A DNA stretch of 64,000 nt from Hyphomicrobiales bacterium (GCA_900473045.1 UCKS01000008.1:11971-75970), one strand, 5' to 3'. Counted from the first letter of the stretch, positions 36,256-45,001 are shown. The notes: generated by a model from the sequence alone, not told the origin. Numbers and translations are program-made.

Positions 36256-36578
36256 GATAAATCCTCAAGAAGCTTATCGACGGCGGCCGCAAAGGAGCGC
36301 CAATCGCTGCGATGCGCCTCGAAAACGGTTTGGCCGAGCGGCGTGAGCCGATAATATTTGCGGGGCGGCCCGCTACTGGATTCGACAAGACGGGTAGCCA
36401 CAAGGCCGTCATTCTGCATGCGCCGCATCAGGGGATAGATCGTGCCTTCGCCCATGCCGACAGCCGCTACCAAGGTGCTGGCGATTTCATAGCCGTAGCT
36501 CTCACCTTGTGAAAGTACGGCCAGAACGCACAGATCGAGCGCACCTTTTTTCAGTTGGACTTGGATCGAGTCGGCCAT
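36252..36578 (-). CDS. PadR family transcriptional regulator
   Basis: Winged-helix regulator of 108 residues, the short PadR type. The DNA-binding core reads KGALDLCVLAVLSQGESYGY, then GEGTIYPLMRRMQNDGLVAT and the wing region SGPPRKYYRLTPLGQ; a dimerising helix closes the protein. The ATG at 36578 has GAGGAACGAA upstream. It leads the operon with DUF1700 and DUF2807. A perfect inverted repeat 35 bases upstream (36613-36635) is a likely autoregulatory site. Confidence 0.93.
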   Translation of the reverse strand: MADSIQVQLKKGALDLCVLAVLSQGESYGYEIASTLVAAVGMGEGTIYPLMRRMQNDGLVATRLVESSSGPPRKYYRLTPLGQTVFEAHRSDWRSFAAAVDKLLEDLS

Positions 36579-36612
36579 TTCGTTCCTCATATTTACAAAC
36601 TATCTATAGCAC

Positions 36613-36635
36613 GCTACCTGTTATTACAAGGTAGC
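36613..36635. promoter_or_regulatory. Inverted repeat upstream of padR, likely operator
   Basis: Perfect seven-base arms GCTACCT and AGGTAGC with a nine-base spacer, placed 35 to 57 bases before the padR start. PadR proteins commonly repress their own promoter through such dyads. The divergent hydrolase gene starts 91 bases away and could be controlled too. Confidence 0.6.
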
Positions 36636-36725
36636 AAGGTAAAGCCGCTGATTTTTGCAATTCAAACAGTCGTAGCGCGCCGAAAGCCCGGGCTACCGGA
36701 TATTTCTCACAAGCCGGAGCAATAC

Positions 36726-37706
36726 ATGACACGCCTACGCCTGGTCCTCGCGGCCGCTCTTTCTTTCACTATGTCGCCTGCCCAGGCCGCAGGCCTGAAA
36801 TTCCTTCATATCCCCGGTGGGCAGGATGGTCCGGCAATCGATGCGGCGATGTGGTCGCCTTGTACCAAAGCGCCTGAAGATGTGAATATCAGAGCGCTCA
36901 CGGTGCCGGCATCCCTGGATTGCCCGATTGCTGCAGAAAGATTGCCGCTGGTGATCATCTCGCACGGCTATGGCGGCTGGTATCTTGGCCATCATGACAC
37001 GGCCGAGGCCTTGGCCGATTCCGGATTTGTCGTGGTCGCCGTCAATCATCCACATGCGAACTATGCCGATATGAGCCGCGCAAATGGCTTGGGCGCACTG
37101 ATCAGACGCCCCGTCGATATCAAGCGAACCATTGATTTCATGCTGACTGACCTCCCGGATTCTGCCAAGATCGACCCGCAAAGAATCGGCTTCTATGGCT
37201 TCTCTCAGGGCGGCTATACGGGTCTTGTTCTTGCTGGTGCCAACCCGGATTTCAGCAAGTTGCCGCCGCGTTGTGCCGCCCCAAAAGCAGTCGGCTGCCC
37301 GCAGCTCAATCAAGCCCGACCTCCGCAGCAGCCGCCGTTGACCCAGATGCTAACGCATGATCGCCGCATCAGGGCGATGGTGGTCGCAGACCCTCTCAGC
37401 ATCGTCTTTCGGACGAAAGATAGCGTGAAGGACGTCGCGATTCCGCTTCAGCTATGGGCATCGGAGCTGGGAGGGGGTGGCGGCGCATCGCCGGAAGATG
37501 TTGCGACACTTGCGCGTGTAATGCCGCAAAAGCCTGATTTCCGAATCGTCCCCAACGCCGTCCATATGTCGTTTTTAACGATGTGCCCTAAAACCCAACT
37601 GTCTTCGGAAGCATGTATCGACGCTCCAGGCTTCGACCGCGCGGCTTTCCACAGTGAATTTAATGCCGAGGTCGTCGCGTTCTTCCAGCGAAATCTAGGG
37701 AAGTGA
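36726..37706 (+). CDS. Secreted alpha/beta hydrolase (dienelactone hydrolase-like)
   Basis: Exported hydrolase of 326 residues. The signal peptide ends near AQAAG (about residue 20). The oxyanion-region strand is LVIISHGYGGWYLGHHDTAE, the nucleophile elbow is GFYGFSQGGYTGLV (Ser at about residue 160), and a late VPNAVHMSFL holds the probable catalytic His. This is the predicted dienelactone hydrolase/lipoprotein signal-containing branch. The ATG at 36726 has GGAG upstream; the frame is open from 36555 but there it overlaps the padR region. Substrate unknown, acting in the periplasm. Confidence 0.83.
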   Translation: MTRLRLVLAAALSFTMSPAQAAGLKFLHIPGGQDGPAIDAAMWSPCTKAPEDVNIRALTVPASLDCPIAAERLPLVIISHGYGGWYLGHHDTAEALADSGFVVVAVNHPHANYADMSRANGLGALIRRPVDIKRTIDFMLTDLPDSAKIDPQRIGFYGFSQGGYTGLVLAGANPDFSKLPPRCAAPKAVGCPQLNQARPPQQPPLTQMLTHDRRIRAMVVADPLSIVFRTKDSVKDVAIPLQLWASELGGGGGASPEDVATLARVMPQKPDFRIVPNAVHMSFLTMCPKTQLSSEACIDAPGFDRAAFHSEFNAEVVAFFQRNLGK

Positions 37707-38120
37707 ACTGCCTTTGTAATACGAACGGACCAAGTTTTCACGTCTGGCTTTGCTCTGCAGAGCCATCCCCTGCATTGCGGAGCTTTCAGCTGCGGTCAAG
37801 CGTCCGATTCGGTCCGACTGCTGACAAGCGGAAGCACTCGCAAAAATCCCGCCTAAGGCAGACAGCCTTGCCACTGAATTTTACAACGTCGCAAAAACAA
37901 GCATTCTGCGACAGGCGCGTTTCGCAAAATGTTTCACGAAGAGATCTCCCGCACGTTAAACGGCCCGAAATCGTCATGCCACAAGGCGATATGAAACCAA
38001 TATTGACCTGGATTGCATATTTCAGTGAGGGGCTTGGGGGTCTGCCTCCCTCTTTCCTTTTAGCTGCGAGAGACTAGCTTATTCCAAGATCCGAAATTCA
38101 AACCTTACCGGAAAATCATC
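37707..38120. other. Intergenic region without a gene
   Basis: About 410 bases between the hydrolase and the aldo/keto reductase, both on the plus strand. Frames in it look like chance. It contains a GTCGCA/TGCGAC inverted repeat related to that after the ion channel gene. At about 38025-38055 a GC-rich stretch (GAGGGGCTTGGGGGTCTG, then CCTCCCTC) is followed by a T-rich run, which could end transcription. Confidence 0.5.
37888..37912. repeat. Inverted repeat GTCGCA/TGCGAC, second copy of a hairpin element
   Basis: Arms GTCGCA (37888-37893) and TGCGAC (37907-37912). Read on the minus strand the sequence around it shares GTTTTTGCGAC and AATTCAGTG with the element at 34816-34849. The copies are diverged, so I treat this as a degenerate dispersed repeat. 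Confidence 0.4.
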
Positions 38121-39170
38121 ATGGAATATCGTCTTCTCGGCCGCTCCGGCCTCAAGGTTTCGACATTGACCGTCGGCACCATGACCTTTGGCGGCAAGGG
38201 CTGGGCAAAGACCGTCGGTGACCTCGGCGTCAAGGAGGCCAAGAAACTTGTCGATATGTCTCTCGATGCCGGCGTCAACCTGATCGACACGGCGGATGTC
38301 TATTCGCAGGGCGTTTCTGAGGAAATCATCGGCGAGATTCTTGGTGCAAATCGCAAGGACGGCGTGCTGATCGCCACCAAGGCCCGCTTCCCGATGGGCG
38401 ACGGCCCGAACGATGCCGGATCCTCGCGCCATCATCTGGTGCGTGCCTGCGAGGCAAGCCTGAAACGGCTGAAGACCGATGTCATCGACCTCTATCAGCT
38501 GCATGAATGGGATGGCCAGACACCGCTCGAAGAAACGATGGAAGCGCTCGACATGCTGGTGCGCCAGGGCAAGGTCCGCTATATCGGCTGCTCGAACTTT
38601 TCCGGTTGGCATATCATGAAGGCGCTCGGCGTCAGTGCTACCGAACATCGCCAGCGCTTCGTCAGCCAGCAGATCCATTACACCCTCGAAGCCCGCGAAG
38701 CGGAATACGAACTGTTGCCGATATCCATAGACCAGGGGCTCGGCGTACTCGTCTGGAGCCCGCTGGCAGGCGGCCTGCTTTCAGGCAAGCATCGCCGGGA
38801 CAAGACGGCGGAAGGCTCGCGGCAACTGGCCGGCTGGGACGAACCGCCGATCCGCAATGAGGACCGCCTGTGGAACATCGTCGATACCCTCGTTGATATC
38901 GCCGAAAGCCGCACTGTCTCGGGCGCGCAGGTGGCACTCGCCTGGTTGATCGGCCGCAAGGCCGTCACCTCCGTCATCATCGGCGGCCGCACCAAAGCGC
39001 AGTTCAAGGACAATCTCGCCAGCGCCGAACTGGTGCTGACCGCCGAAGAGCGCGATCGCCTCGACAAAGTCAGCGCTCCGCCGATCCTTTATCCCTACTG
39101 GCATCAGCTCCGCACCGCCAAGGACAGGCTGGGAGAAGCGGACCTGTCGCTGCTTGGGCCGCATACCTGA
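38121..39170 (+). CDS. Aldo/keto reductase
   Basis: NADPH-dependent TIM-barrel oxidoreductase of 349 residues. The catalytic Asp-Tyr-Lys-His set is visible: NLIDTADVYSQGVSEE, LIATKARFPMGDGP and LYQLHEWDGQTPLEE. The cofactor segment VIIGGRTKAQFKDNLASAEL is near the C-terminus. It begins YRLLGRSGLKVSTLTVGTMTFG, typical of the family. It converges with the Lrp gene, 15 bases apart. It likely reduces aldehydes or sugars. Confidence 0.92.
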   Translation: MEYRLLGRSGLKVSTLTVGTMTFGGKGWAKTVGDLGVKEAKKLVDMSLDAGVNLIDTADVYSQGVSEEIIGEILGANRKDGVLIATKARFPMGDGPNDAGSSRHHLVRACEASLKRLKTDVIDLYQLHEWDGQTPLEETMEALDMLVRQGKVRYIGCSNFSGWHIMKALGVSATEHRQRFVSQQIHYTLEAREAEYELLPISIDQGLGVLVWSPLAGGLLSGKHRRDKTAEGSRQLAGWDEPPIRNEDRLWNIVDTLVDIAESRTVSGAQVALAWLIGRKAVTSVIIGGRTKAQFKDNLASAELVLTAEERDRLDKVSAPPILYPYWHQLRTAKDRLGEADLSLLGPHT

Positions 39171-39185
39171 CCGAAAGGCAAGGCC

Positions 39186-39602
39186 TCAGATCGTCGTCAG
39201 CAACAGGCTTGTTTCCGATTTGGACACGCCTTCCAGCGCCCGGACATGGCGCAGGACACGATCGAACTCGGCGAGGTTTTCGGTCTCGATTTCAGCCACG
39301 AGATCCCAGGCGCCGTTGGTGGTATGCAGCGCCCGGATTTCCGGTATGCCGCGCAAGGTCTTGACCGCCGAGACGGTTTTCTGACCGGTGATCTCGATCA
39401 GCATGACGGCGCGGACGGCATGCGGGTCTTCCGCTGCAGCGATCCGCACCGTGAAGCCGGCGATGACGCCATCGGCGGTCAGCCGGTCGATCCGGTTCTG
39501 CACCGTGCCGCGCGATATCTTCAAGAGTTCGGCCAGCTTCGAAATCGAAGCCCGGCCATCGGCTCTCAGAATTGCCAGCAGACGCCGGTCGGTACTGTCC
39601 AT
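39186..39602 (-). CDS. Lrp/AsnC family transcriptional regulator
   Basis: Regulator of 138 residues, the usual Lrp/AsnC length. The N-terminal helix-turn-helix reads RRLLAILRADGRASISKLAE and SRGTVQNRIDRLTADGVIAG; the C-terminal ligand-binding part has VMLIEITGQKTVSAVKTL and TTNGAWDLVAEIETENL. It is divergent from the RocB-like hydrolase gene, with a perfect palindrome (39641-39654) between, so it likely controls that gene in response to an amino acid. Confidence 0.93.
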   Translation of the reverse strand: MDSTDRRLLAILRADGRASISKLAELLKISRGTVQNRIDRLTADGVIAGFTVRIAAAEDPHAVRAVMLIEITGQKTVSAVKTLRGIPEIRALHTTNGAWDLVAEIETENLAEFDRVLRHVRALEGVSKSETSLLLTTI

Positions 39603-39640
39603 GACATCAGCCTCTGATCATTATGCCAACATACCCTGTC

Positions 39641-39654
39641 ATTTTGGCCAAAAT
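39641..39654. promoter_or_regulatory. 14-base palindrome between lrp and the RocB-like gene
   Basis: Perfect palindrome ATTTTGGCCAAAAT, 39 bases before the Lrp-type gene and 107 bases before the M20 gene. AT-rich flanks around a GC core resemble Lrp/AsnC binding sites. Confidence 0.55.
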
Positions 39655-39761
39655 ATCAAGCAAATTTCCATAAAATTGCCATTTCGCTTTATGCGGCCGC
39701 TCGCTAGAGTTCGCCAGCCTCATCACAGAGGCCTATTCGAATCGCGAGAGGATCGCCCGAA

Positions 39762-41432
39762 ATGCCGTCTGCAGACCGCCCATCTCTCCGCAATTCCCTG
39801 TCGCGCACCGGCGAGCTTTCCATCGAAATGACCCGGTGGCCAAGCGTCACGGAAAGCGATGGCGAAGCCGCATTCTCCGGCCGGTTGATGGAACTTCTGA
39901 GCGATACGCCCTATTTCCGCAAGAACCCGGATAACCTGCTGACGCTCGACAGCCACGGCACGCCAGCCCGGCAAAACGTTTTGGCGCTGGTACGCGGCAG
40001 GGGCAGGCGTTGCCTGGTTCTGGCAGGTCATTTCGATACGGTCTCGATTGCCAATTACAGCTCGCTGGTGTCGCTTGCCTGCGAACCGGAAGCCCTCACC
40101 CAGGCATTGATCGACGAACTCACGGCTAAAACCCGCAATCCCACCGAAGACAAGGCCCTTGCCGACCTGATGAGCGGAGATTTCCTTGCCGGCCGTGGCC
40201 TGCTCGACATGAAGAGCGGCCTTGCCGCAGGGATCGCCGCACTAGAGCGTTTTGCGGAACTGAATGAGCCGCCCGGCAATCTCCTGTTCGTCGCCACGCC
40301 GGATGAAGAGAACCGCTCGCGCGGCATGCGATCCTTCCGCGACGCCCTGCCCGCAATCGCAGAAAAATTCGACCTGGACATTGTCGGCGGCATCAACCTC
40401 GATGCCAGCGGCGATGATGGTGACGGCGAGGAAGGCCGCGCCGTCTACCTCGGATCTGTCGGTAAATTCTCGCCATTCGCCTTCGTCGCCGGCCGCCCCA
40501 CCCATGCCGGTTATGCCTTTGACGGCATCAGCGCCCATCTGATCGGCGCCGAAATCATGCGCGCCATGGAAACCAACAGCGCGTTGTGCGACGAGGCCCA
40601 TGGCGAGATTTCGCCGGCACCGGTCTGCCTCGAAGCCAAGGACGTGCGCCACGGATATGAAGTGACGACACCCGCTCACGTCTGGCTGTCGTTCAACTGG
40701 CTGACGCACAGGCGCACACCGGAAGACGTGCTGACCGAATTCAGCGCGCTTGCGGCAACCGCCATGCAAGCAGCGCTCGACACTCAGGCACAGAATGCAA
40801 AGGCCTTCTTCGAGCGCCAGGGCTCAGGCCGTGCAGAATCTCACGCGGGACAGGTCCTCACCTACGCAGAACTGTATACGCTCGCCATCTCCCATGGCGG
40901 GCAGGCGGCAGCTGACCGGCTGAACACGCTCGATCAGTCCCTGTCCAGCGGCGAAGATCCCCTGTCGATCACCCGCCAGATCGTCGCGGCGACGCTTGCG
41001 GAAACCGGTCTCGAAGGCCCGCTGGTGATCGTCGGCTTCTCGACGCTGCACTATCCACGCGTGCATCTGGACAGTGCTGGAGATCAAGGAACAACCTTCG
41101 AACGAAACATGATGACCGCCGCCGACACCTGCGCGAAACGGCATGGGACGAGCATCAAGGCAAAACAGTTCTTCGCCGGCATTTCGGACATGAGCTTCTT
41201 CGGCCATCGTCCCGCCGCCGGACAGACGCGGCTTCTATCCGACAACACGCCCTGCTCGGCCTTCGTGGATCACGCACCGGACGGACTGTTGTCCTATCCC
41301 GTGGTCAACATTGGACCATGGGGGCGCGACTACCATCAGAAATGGGAACGCGTTCACATGCCCTACACCTTCGAGGTCTTGCCCGACGTGATCTACGAAG
41401 CCGCCCTCGCCTGCCTCTCAGAGGAAGGATAG
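39762..41432 (+). CDS. M20 family peptidase, RocB-like (arginine utilisation protein type)
   Basis: Metallo-hydrolase of 556 residues, longer than most M20 enzymes (about 400) and like RocB of Bacillus. Zinc motifs are GHFDTVS, GRGLLDMKSGLAAG and ATPDEENRSRG; later blocks VAGRPTHAGYAFDGISAHL and YPVVNIGPWGRDYH are conserved in RocB-like proteins. It likely splits an acylated amino acid or small peptide; a role in arginine breakdown is not proved. It is divergent from the Lrp gene. An intrinsic terminator follows 124 bases after the stop. Confidence 0.88.
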   Translation: MPSADRPSLRNSLSRTGELSIEMTRWPSVTESDGEAAFSGRLMELLSDTPYFRKNPDNLLTLDSHGTPARQNVLALVRGRGRRCLVLAGHFDTVSIANYSSLVSLACEPEALTQALIDELTAKTRNPTEDKALADLMSGDFLAGRGLLDMKSGLAAGIAALERFAELNEPPGNLLFVATPDEENRSRGMRSFRDALPAIAEKFDLDIVGGINLDASGDDGDGEEGRAVYLGSVGKFSPFAFVAGRPTHAGYAFDGISAHLIGAEIMRAMETNSALCDEAHGEISPAPVCLEAKDVRHGYEVTTPAHVWLSFNWLTHRRTPEDVLTEFSALAATAMQAALDTQAQNAKAFFERQGSGRAESHAGQVLTYAELYTLAISHGGQAAADRLNTLDQSLSSGEDPLSITRQIVAATLAETGLEGPLVIVGFSTLHYPRVHLDSAGDQGTTFERNMMTAADTCAKRHGTSIKAKQFFAGISDMSFFGHRPAAGQTRLLSDNTPCSAFVDHAPDGLLSYPVVNIGPWGRDYHQKWERVHMPYTFEVLPDVIYEAALACLSEEG

Positions 41433-41555
41433 GCGACAGAAGAATGTTCACTCCCCGTTGGGCACGAGCCCATCAGTACAAAGAGAATTTGGTCGATTGC
41501 AATCAGCATCCCCGGCCGGGCAAGGCTATCCACCGGCCCTGCCTTATGAAGGCCC

Positions 41556-41579
41556 GGTATGCGCGCAATACCTTTTTTT
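41556..41579 (+). terminator. Intrinsic terminator after the RocB-like gene
   Basis: Stem GGTAT/ATACC with loop GCGCGCA, followed directly by seven T. It lies 124 bases after the RocB-like gene and about 115 before the next start. Confidence 0.6.
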
Positions 41580-41692
41580 AACTACCCTCCCAGCGAAGCA
41601 ATATCGCCGGTGGTAATTTCAACCTGTCGTTAGGGATCGCCTTCTACACATCTGTAACCTTGGTAGTGCGCCAGATTGCGGAGAGTTTCAGT

Positions 41693-43312
41693 ATGCTCAA
41701 ACTGTGGGGATCCGATCGCGCCGAATCAACACGTCCTTATTGGATGATCTGGGCTGCAGTCTTTGCAATCACCTTCCTGAACATCGCCGTGAAGGTCGCC
41801 GACGAAGACCCGACGCTGATCCTCTATGGGTTCCCACCCCTCTTCTTGATGCTGCTCGCGCTGGGCTTTGGCCGCAGCTTCGCCGACGGACGGCCGACCA
41901 TGGGATGGTGGCTTCCGCTCATCCCAATGACGATGCTGATGATCTGGTGCGTTTTCATCCAGGTTTTCGGCCAATTCTCCCTCGCACCCATTCTGTTTCA
42001 TTTTCAATATGAAATGGAATCAAACGGCGTCATGAGTTTTGTTGCTCTTCAGGTCGCGATGGAATTGCTTCCGTTCCTCCTGCTTTTTGTCTGCTGGCGG
42101 CAAGCGGCGCGCGGTCATCGACGGATGCAGACGTTTGGTGCCCTGTTGACAGTTCCGCTGCTTGTCTTCAATCCCTTTACTTTCGGCATTGGCAACCATG
42201 TGATGCGGGCATACGCCTCGGATCAGTTGGACCTCACACGCCATTTCAGCGATCCATCGGCGGCAACGAAGCCGCAAGACCGGCAACCAAATCTCATCCA
42301 TATCTATCTGGAAAGTTCCGAGCGAACCTTTTGGGACGAAAGCCTTTTTGGAAAGACTGCAGCACCTTTGAAACGCCTGGAAGCCCGCGGATTCTCAGCG
42401 ACCGGCATCGCTGAATCGGAGAAAACGAACTGGACGCTTGCCGGCCAGATCGCCAGCAACTGTGGCACGCCGCTGCTCGGCTTGGGCATGACCGGCCGCT
42501 ATGACTTCGCCCATGTCAAAGCCCTGCTACCAAAGGCGGTCTGCCTCAGCGATATTCTCGCCCGCGACGGCTACACGCTGACATTCATGCAAGGCGCCAT
42601 GCTTGGGTTTGCCGGTACCGATGGTTTTGTGGCTGCACACAACTACCAGAAGGGTGTTGGATACGCAGAAATCGGCGCGAATTATCCAGCCCCGGTTACC
42701 GCATTCGGAACCCGGGCCAATCCATGGGGTATCGACGACGAGGATCTGTTCGATGCCGCATTCAAGGAAATCGTTGCTCTTTCGAGCGGCAAAAAGCCCT
42801 TTGGCCTAACGGTATCGGCAATCGGCGGGCACAGCCCTCACGGCTTCGTCTCGCGCAGCTGTCTTGACGATGCCGATGTCATGTCGCTTCCAAATCAAAC
42901 ATTGCAAGCGTTTTACTGCACGAACAAGTTGGCTGAAGCCTTCATCAAGAAAGTAGAGGAGGCCGGCCTTCTTGAAAATACCGTTGTCGTAGTGCAGAGC
43001 GACCATCTTGCCATGCGCAACCAGATTTACCGTCAATTGAAGAGCAAAGAGCGTCGAAATACCTTCATTATCCTGAAGGATGGACTTTCCCCGAGCTTGA
43101 GTGCGACCGCAGCGACAATGGTCGATACGTATCCGACGATTCTGGAGGCTCTGGGCTACACGCTTCCGGACAGGAAGGCGGGGCTCGGCGTTTCCCTGCT
43201 GTCCGGCAACACCACACTTGCCGGTGACGTGGGGCTCGACCGGCTGAACGATGCAATTCTGTCGGATTCCACCTTGCGTGACAAGCTGTGGGGCATCCGC
43301 CCCGGCACATAG
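41693..43312 (+). CDS. Membrane sulfatase-like transferase (OpgB/LtaS-type)
   Basis: Inner-membrane protein of 539 residues. Four to five N-terminal helices (about residues 15-180) are followed by a periplasmic alkaline phosphatase/sulfatase-fold domain. The metal/nucleophile region is LIHIYLESSERTFWD, then EKTNWTLAGQIASNCG, where the Thr would be the nucleophile. SAIGGHSPHGF and VVVQSDHLAMRN carry the late metal ligands. This matches phosphoglycerol/phosphoethanolamine transferases; in rhizobia a CgmB-like enzyme of this type decorates periplasmic cyclic glucans. The ATG at 41693 follows CGGAGAG; the longer frame begins with TTG at 41660. Confidence 0.86.
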   Translation: MLKLWGSDRAESTRPYWMIWAAVFAITFLNIAVKVADEDPTLILYGFPPLFLMLLALGFGRSFADGRPTMGWWLPLIPMTMLMIWCVFIQVFGQFSLAPILFHFQYEMESNGVMSFVALQVAMELLPFLLLFVCWRQAARGHRRMQTFGALLTVPLLVFNPFTFGIGNHVMRAYASDQLDLTRHFSDPSAATKPQDRQPNLIHIYLESSERTFWDESLFGKTAAPLKRLEARGFSATGIAESEKTNWTLAGQIASNCGTPLLGLGMTGRYDFAHVKALLPKAVCLSDILARDGYTLTFMQGAMLGFAGTDGFVAAHNYQKGVGYAEIGANYPAPVTAFGTRANPWGIDDEDLFDAAFKEIVALSSGKKPFGLTVSAIGGHSPHGFVSRSCLDDADVMSLPNQTLQAFYCTNKLAEAFIKKVEEAGLLENTVVVVQSDHLAMRNQIYRQLKSKERRNTFIILKDGLSPSLSATAATMVDTYPTILEALGYTLPDRKAGLGVSLLSGNTTLAGDVGLDRLNDAILSDSTLRDKLWGIRPGT

Positions 43313-43314
43313 GA

Positions 43315-43347
43315 GGGTCGCGCGTTCAAAACCGTCGCGCGACCCTT
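43315..43347. terminator. Terminator hairpin after the OpgB-like gene
   Basis: Perfect ten-base arms GGGTCGCGCG and CGCGCGACCC with an 11-base loop, starting three bases after the stop and followed by only two T. It could serve both this gene and the convergent aminotransferase gene, which ends at 43403. Confidence 0.65.
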
Positions 43348-43402
43348 ATATGCTTGTACAATGACCGTCTCTGCCTCAACCCAGCAGAAAACCTTGGGAC
43401 AA

Positions 43403-44632
43403 TTAGGCAGCAATTGCCGCTGCTTCCTGGCCGATGAGGTTGCCGAGGCGGGAAATCCCCTCCTTGATCATCGCCTCGTCGGCGCAGGAGAAGCTGACGC
43501 GCAGCGTGTTGGCACCGGAGCCGTCGGCGAAGAATGCCTTGCCCGGCACGAAAGCGACCTTGGCCGAGACCAGGGATTTTGCCAGGAGATCGGCTCCGTC
43601 CATGCCGACCGGCAAGGTCAGCCAGACGAACATGCCGCCTTCCGGAACCGTCCAGCTGACGCCCTTCGGCATGTATTTTTCGAGTGCCGCCAGCATGGCG
43701 TCACGGCGCTTGCTGTAGACGGCGCGGATCTTGTTGACCTGCGCATCGAAACCGCGCTCGGCAACATGGCAGATGGCCATCTGGTTGATGGTGGAAGAAT
43801 GCAGGTCTGCTGCCTGCTTCATCAGTACCAGCTTGCGGATGATCGGCATGGCCGCAACCACGAAGCCGACGCGAAGGCCGGGTGCCAGGGTCTTGGAGAA
43901 GCTGCCGCAATAGATCGTCCGGGTCTCGTTGATCGAACCCTTGCGGGCAATCTCGAGCGCCAGCATCGGCGGGACAGCTTCGCCATCGTAACGCAGCGAC
44001 TGATAGGCGGCGTCCTCGATGACGGCGATATCGAGTTCCTCGGCCAGGTCGAGAACCTTTTCACGCGCCGCAAGATCGAGCGTTTCGCCGGTCGGATTGG
44101 CGAATTCAGCCGACATATAGGCGAATTTCACCCGGCCGCCGGCTTCCGCCGCGACATCACGGTAGGTCTGCGGCGTGCGGTTACCGGCAGGCGACAGCTG
44201 GTCATAGGCGGGCTCATAGGCATTGAAAGCCTGCAACGCGCCAAGATAGGTCGGCCAGGTGACCAGCGCCGTATCGTTGGGCGACAGGAACAGCTTGCCG
44301 AGATAATCGAGCGCCTGCTGCGATCCGGAAGTGATCAGGATGTTTTCCGGCTCGCACAGAATGCCGATGGCGGCCATGCGACCGGCCAGCCATTGGCGCA
44401 GCGGCAGGTAGCCTTCGCTGACCGAATACTGCAGCGCGGCACTCACCGTCGGGCCACCGAAGATGTCGACATAGGCAGCCTTGAATTCCTCATCCGGAAA
44501 CAGCGCCGGATCCGGAATGCCACCGGCAAAGGAGATGATGTCCGGCCGGTCCAGAAGTTTCAACAGTTCGCGGATTTCCGAGGCGCGCATCCGTGAAGAT
44601 CGCGTCGCGAAGATGTTTTCCCAATTGAGCAT
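43403..44632 (-). CDS. PLP-dependent aminotransferase, LysN/2-aminoadipate type
   Basis: Fold type I aminotransferase of 409 residues. Conserved blocks are FAGGIPDPALFPDEEF, YSVSEGYLPLRQWL, ITSGSQQALDYLGKL, the EFANPTGETLD substrate loop, EDAAYQSLRYDGE and the PLP lysine in GSFSKTLAPGLRVG. It belongs with 2-aminoadipate/multi-substrate aminotransferases that lack a DNA-binding domain. It probably transaminates branched, aromatic or dicarboxylic amino acids in the cytoplasm; substrate is not clear. It begins 268 bases after the 33-residue microprotein gene on the same strand. Confidence 0.9.
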   Translation of the reverse strand: MLNWENIFATRSSRMRASEIRELLKLLDRPDIISFAGGIPDPALFPDEEFKAAYVDIFGGPTVSAALQYSVSEGYLPLRQWLAGRMAAIGILCEPENILITSGSQQALDYLGKLFLSPNDTALVTWPTYLGALQAFNAYEPAYDQLSPAGNRTPQTYRDVAAEAGGRVKFAYMSAEFANPTGETLDLAAREKVLDLAEELDIAVIEDAAYQSLRYDGEAVPPMLALEIARKGSINETRTIYCGSFSKTLAPGLRVGFVVAAMPIIRKLVLMKQAADLHSSTINQMAICHVAERGFDAQVNKIRAVYSKRRDAMLAALEKYMPKGVSWTVPEGGMFVWLTLPVGMDGADLLAKSLVSAKVAFVPGKAFFADGSGANTLRVSFSCADEAMIKEGISRLGNLIGQEAAAIAA

Positions 44633-44899
44633 GGAAGTTTCCTCAGATTATGCTTTTTCCACAGCACATCATGCCGCGCTTATTAAGTCAACAATACTGA
44701 CCTATACTTTGATGCGAAGATCCATTTTCCATGCAAAAGCGTTGTCCTGGAAAGACCTTGAAGAACCGCAGAAATGGGGCGGACGCCCGGAGTGAAGGCA
44801 ATATCACCTAGAGCACATCGCACTCAGATCGCCCGGCGCGCTGTTGCCGCGATCGATTCTGCCGTTATCGATATGCAATGCATGTCCGGGGTGGATCGG

Positions 44900-45001
44900 T
44901 CAGGCTTCGTGATGTCCGAACATGCTCAAGCCGACGAGGAGCACGATGGCACCGACGATGAAAGCATCGAAAATGGCGAAATGATAGAAGAACGTTGTCA
45001 T
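44900..45001 (-). CDS. 33-residue membrane microprotein
   Basis: Very short frame with a near-perfect ribosome site (CAGGAGG, 8 bases before the ATG). The product starts MTTFFYHFAIFDAF, has one hydrophobic helix (IVGAIVLLVGLSMFG) and ends GHHEA. Strong signal plus a clean membrane helix make it likely to be translated. It lies between ilvC (whose terminator at 45061-45101 precedes it) and the aminotransferase. The function is unknown. Confidence 0.68.
   Translation of the reverse strand: MTTFFYHFAIFDAFIVGAIVLLVGLSMFGHHEA

Noticed and set aside
37703..38077. 124-codon frame after the hydrolase gene
   Set aside because: No ribosome site, no codon bias and it runs through a repeat-like hairpin region.
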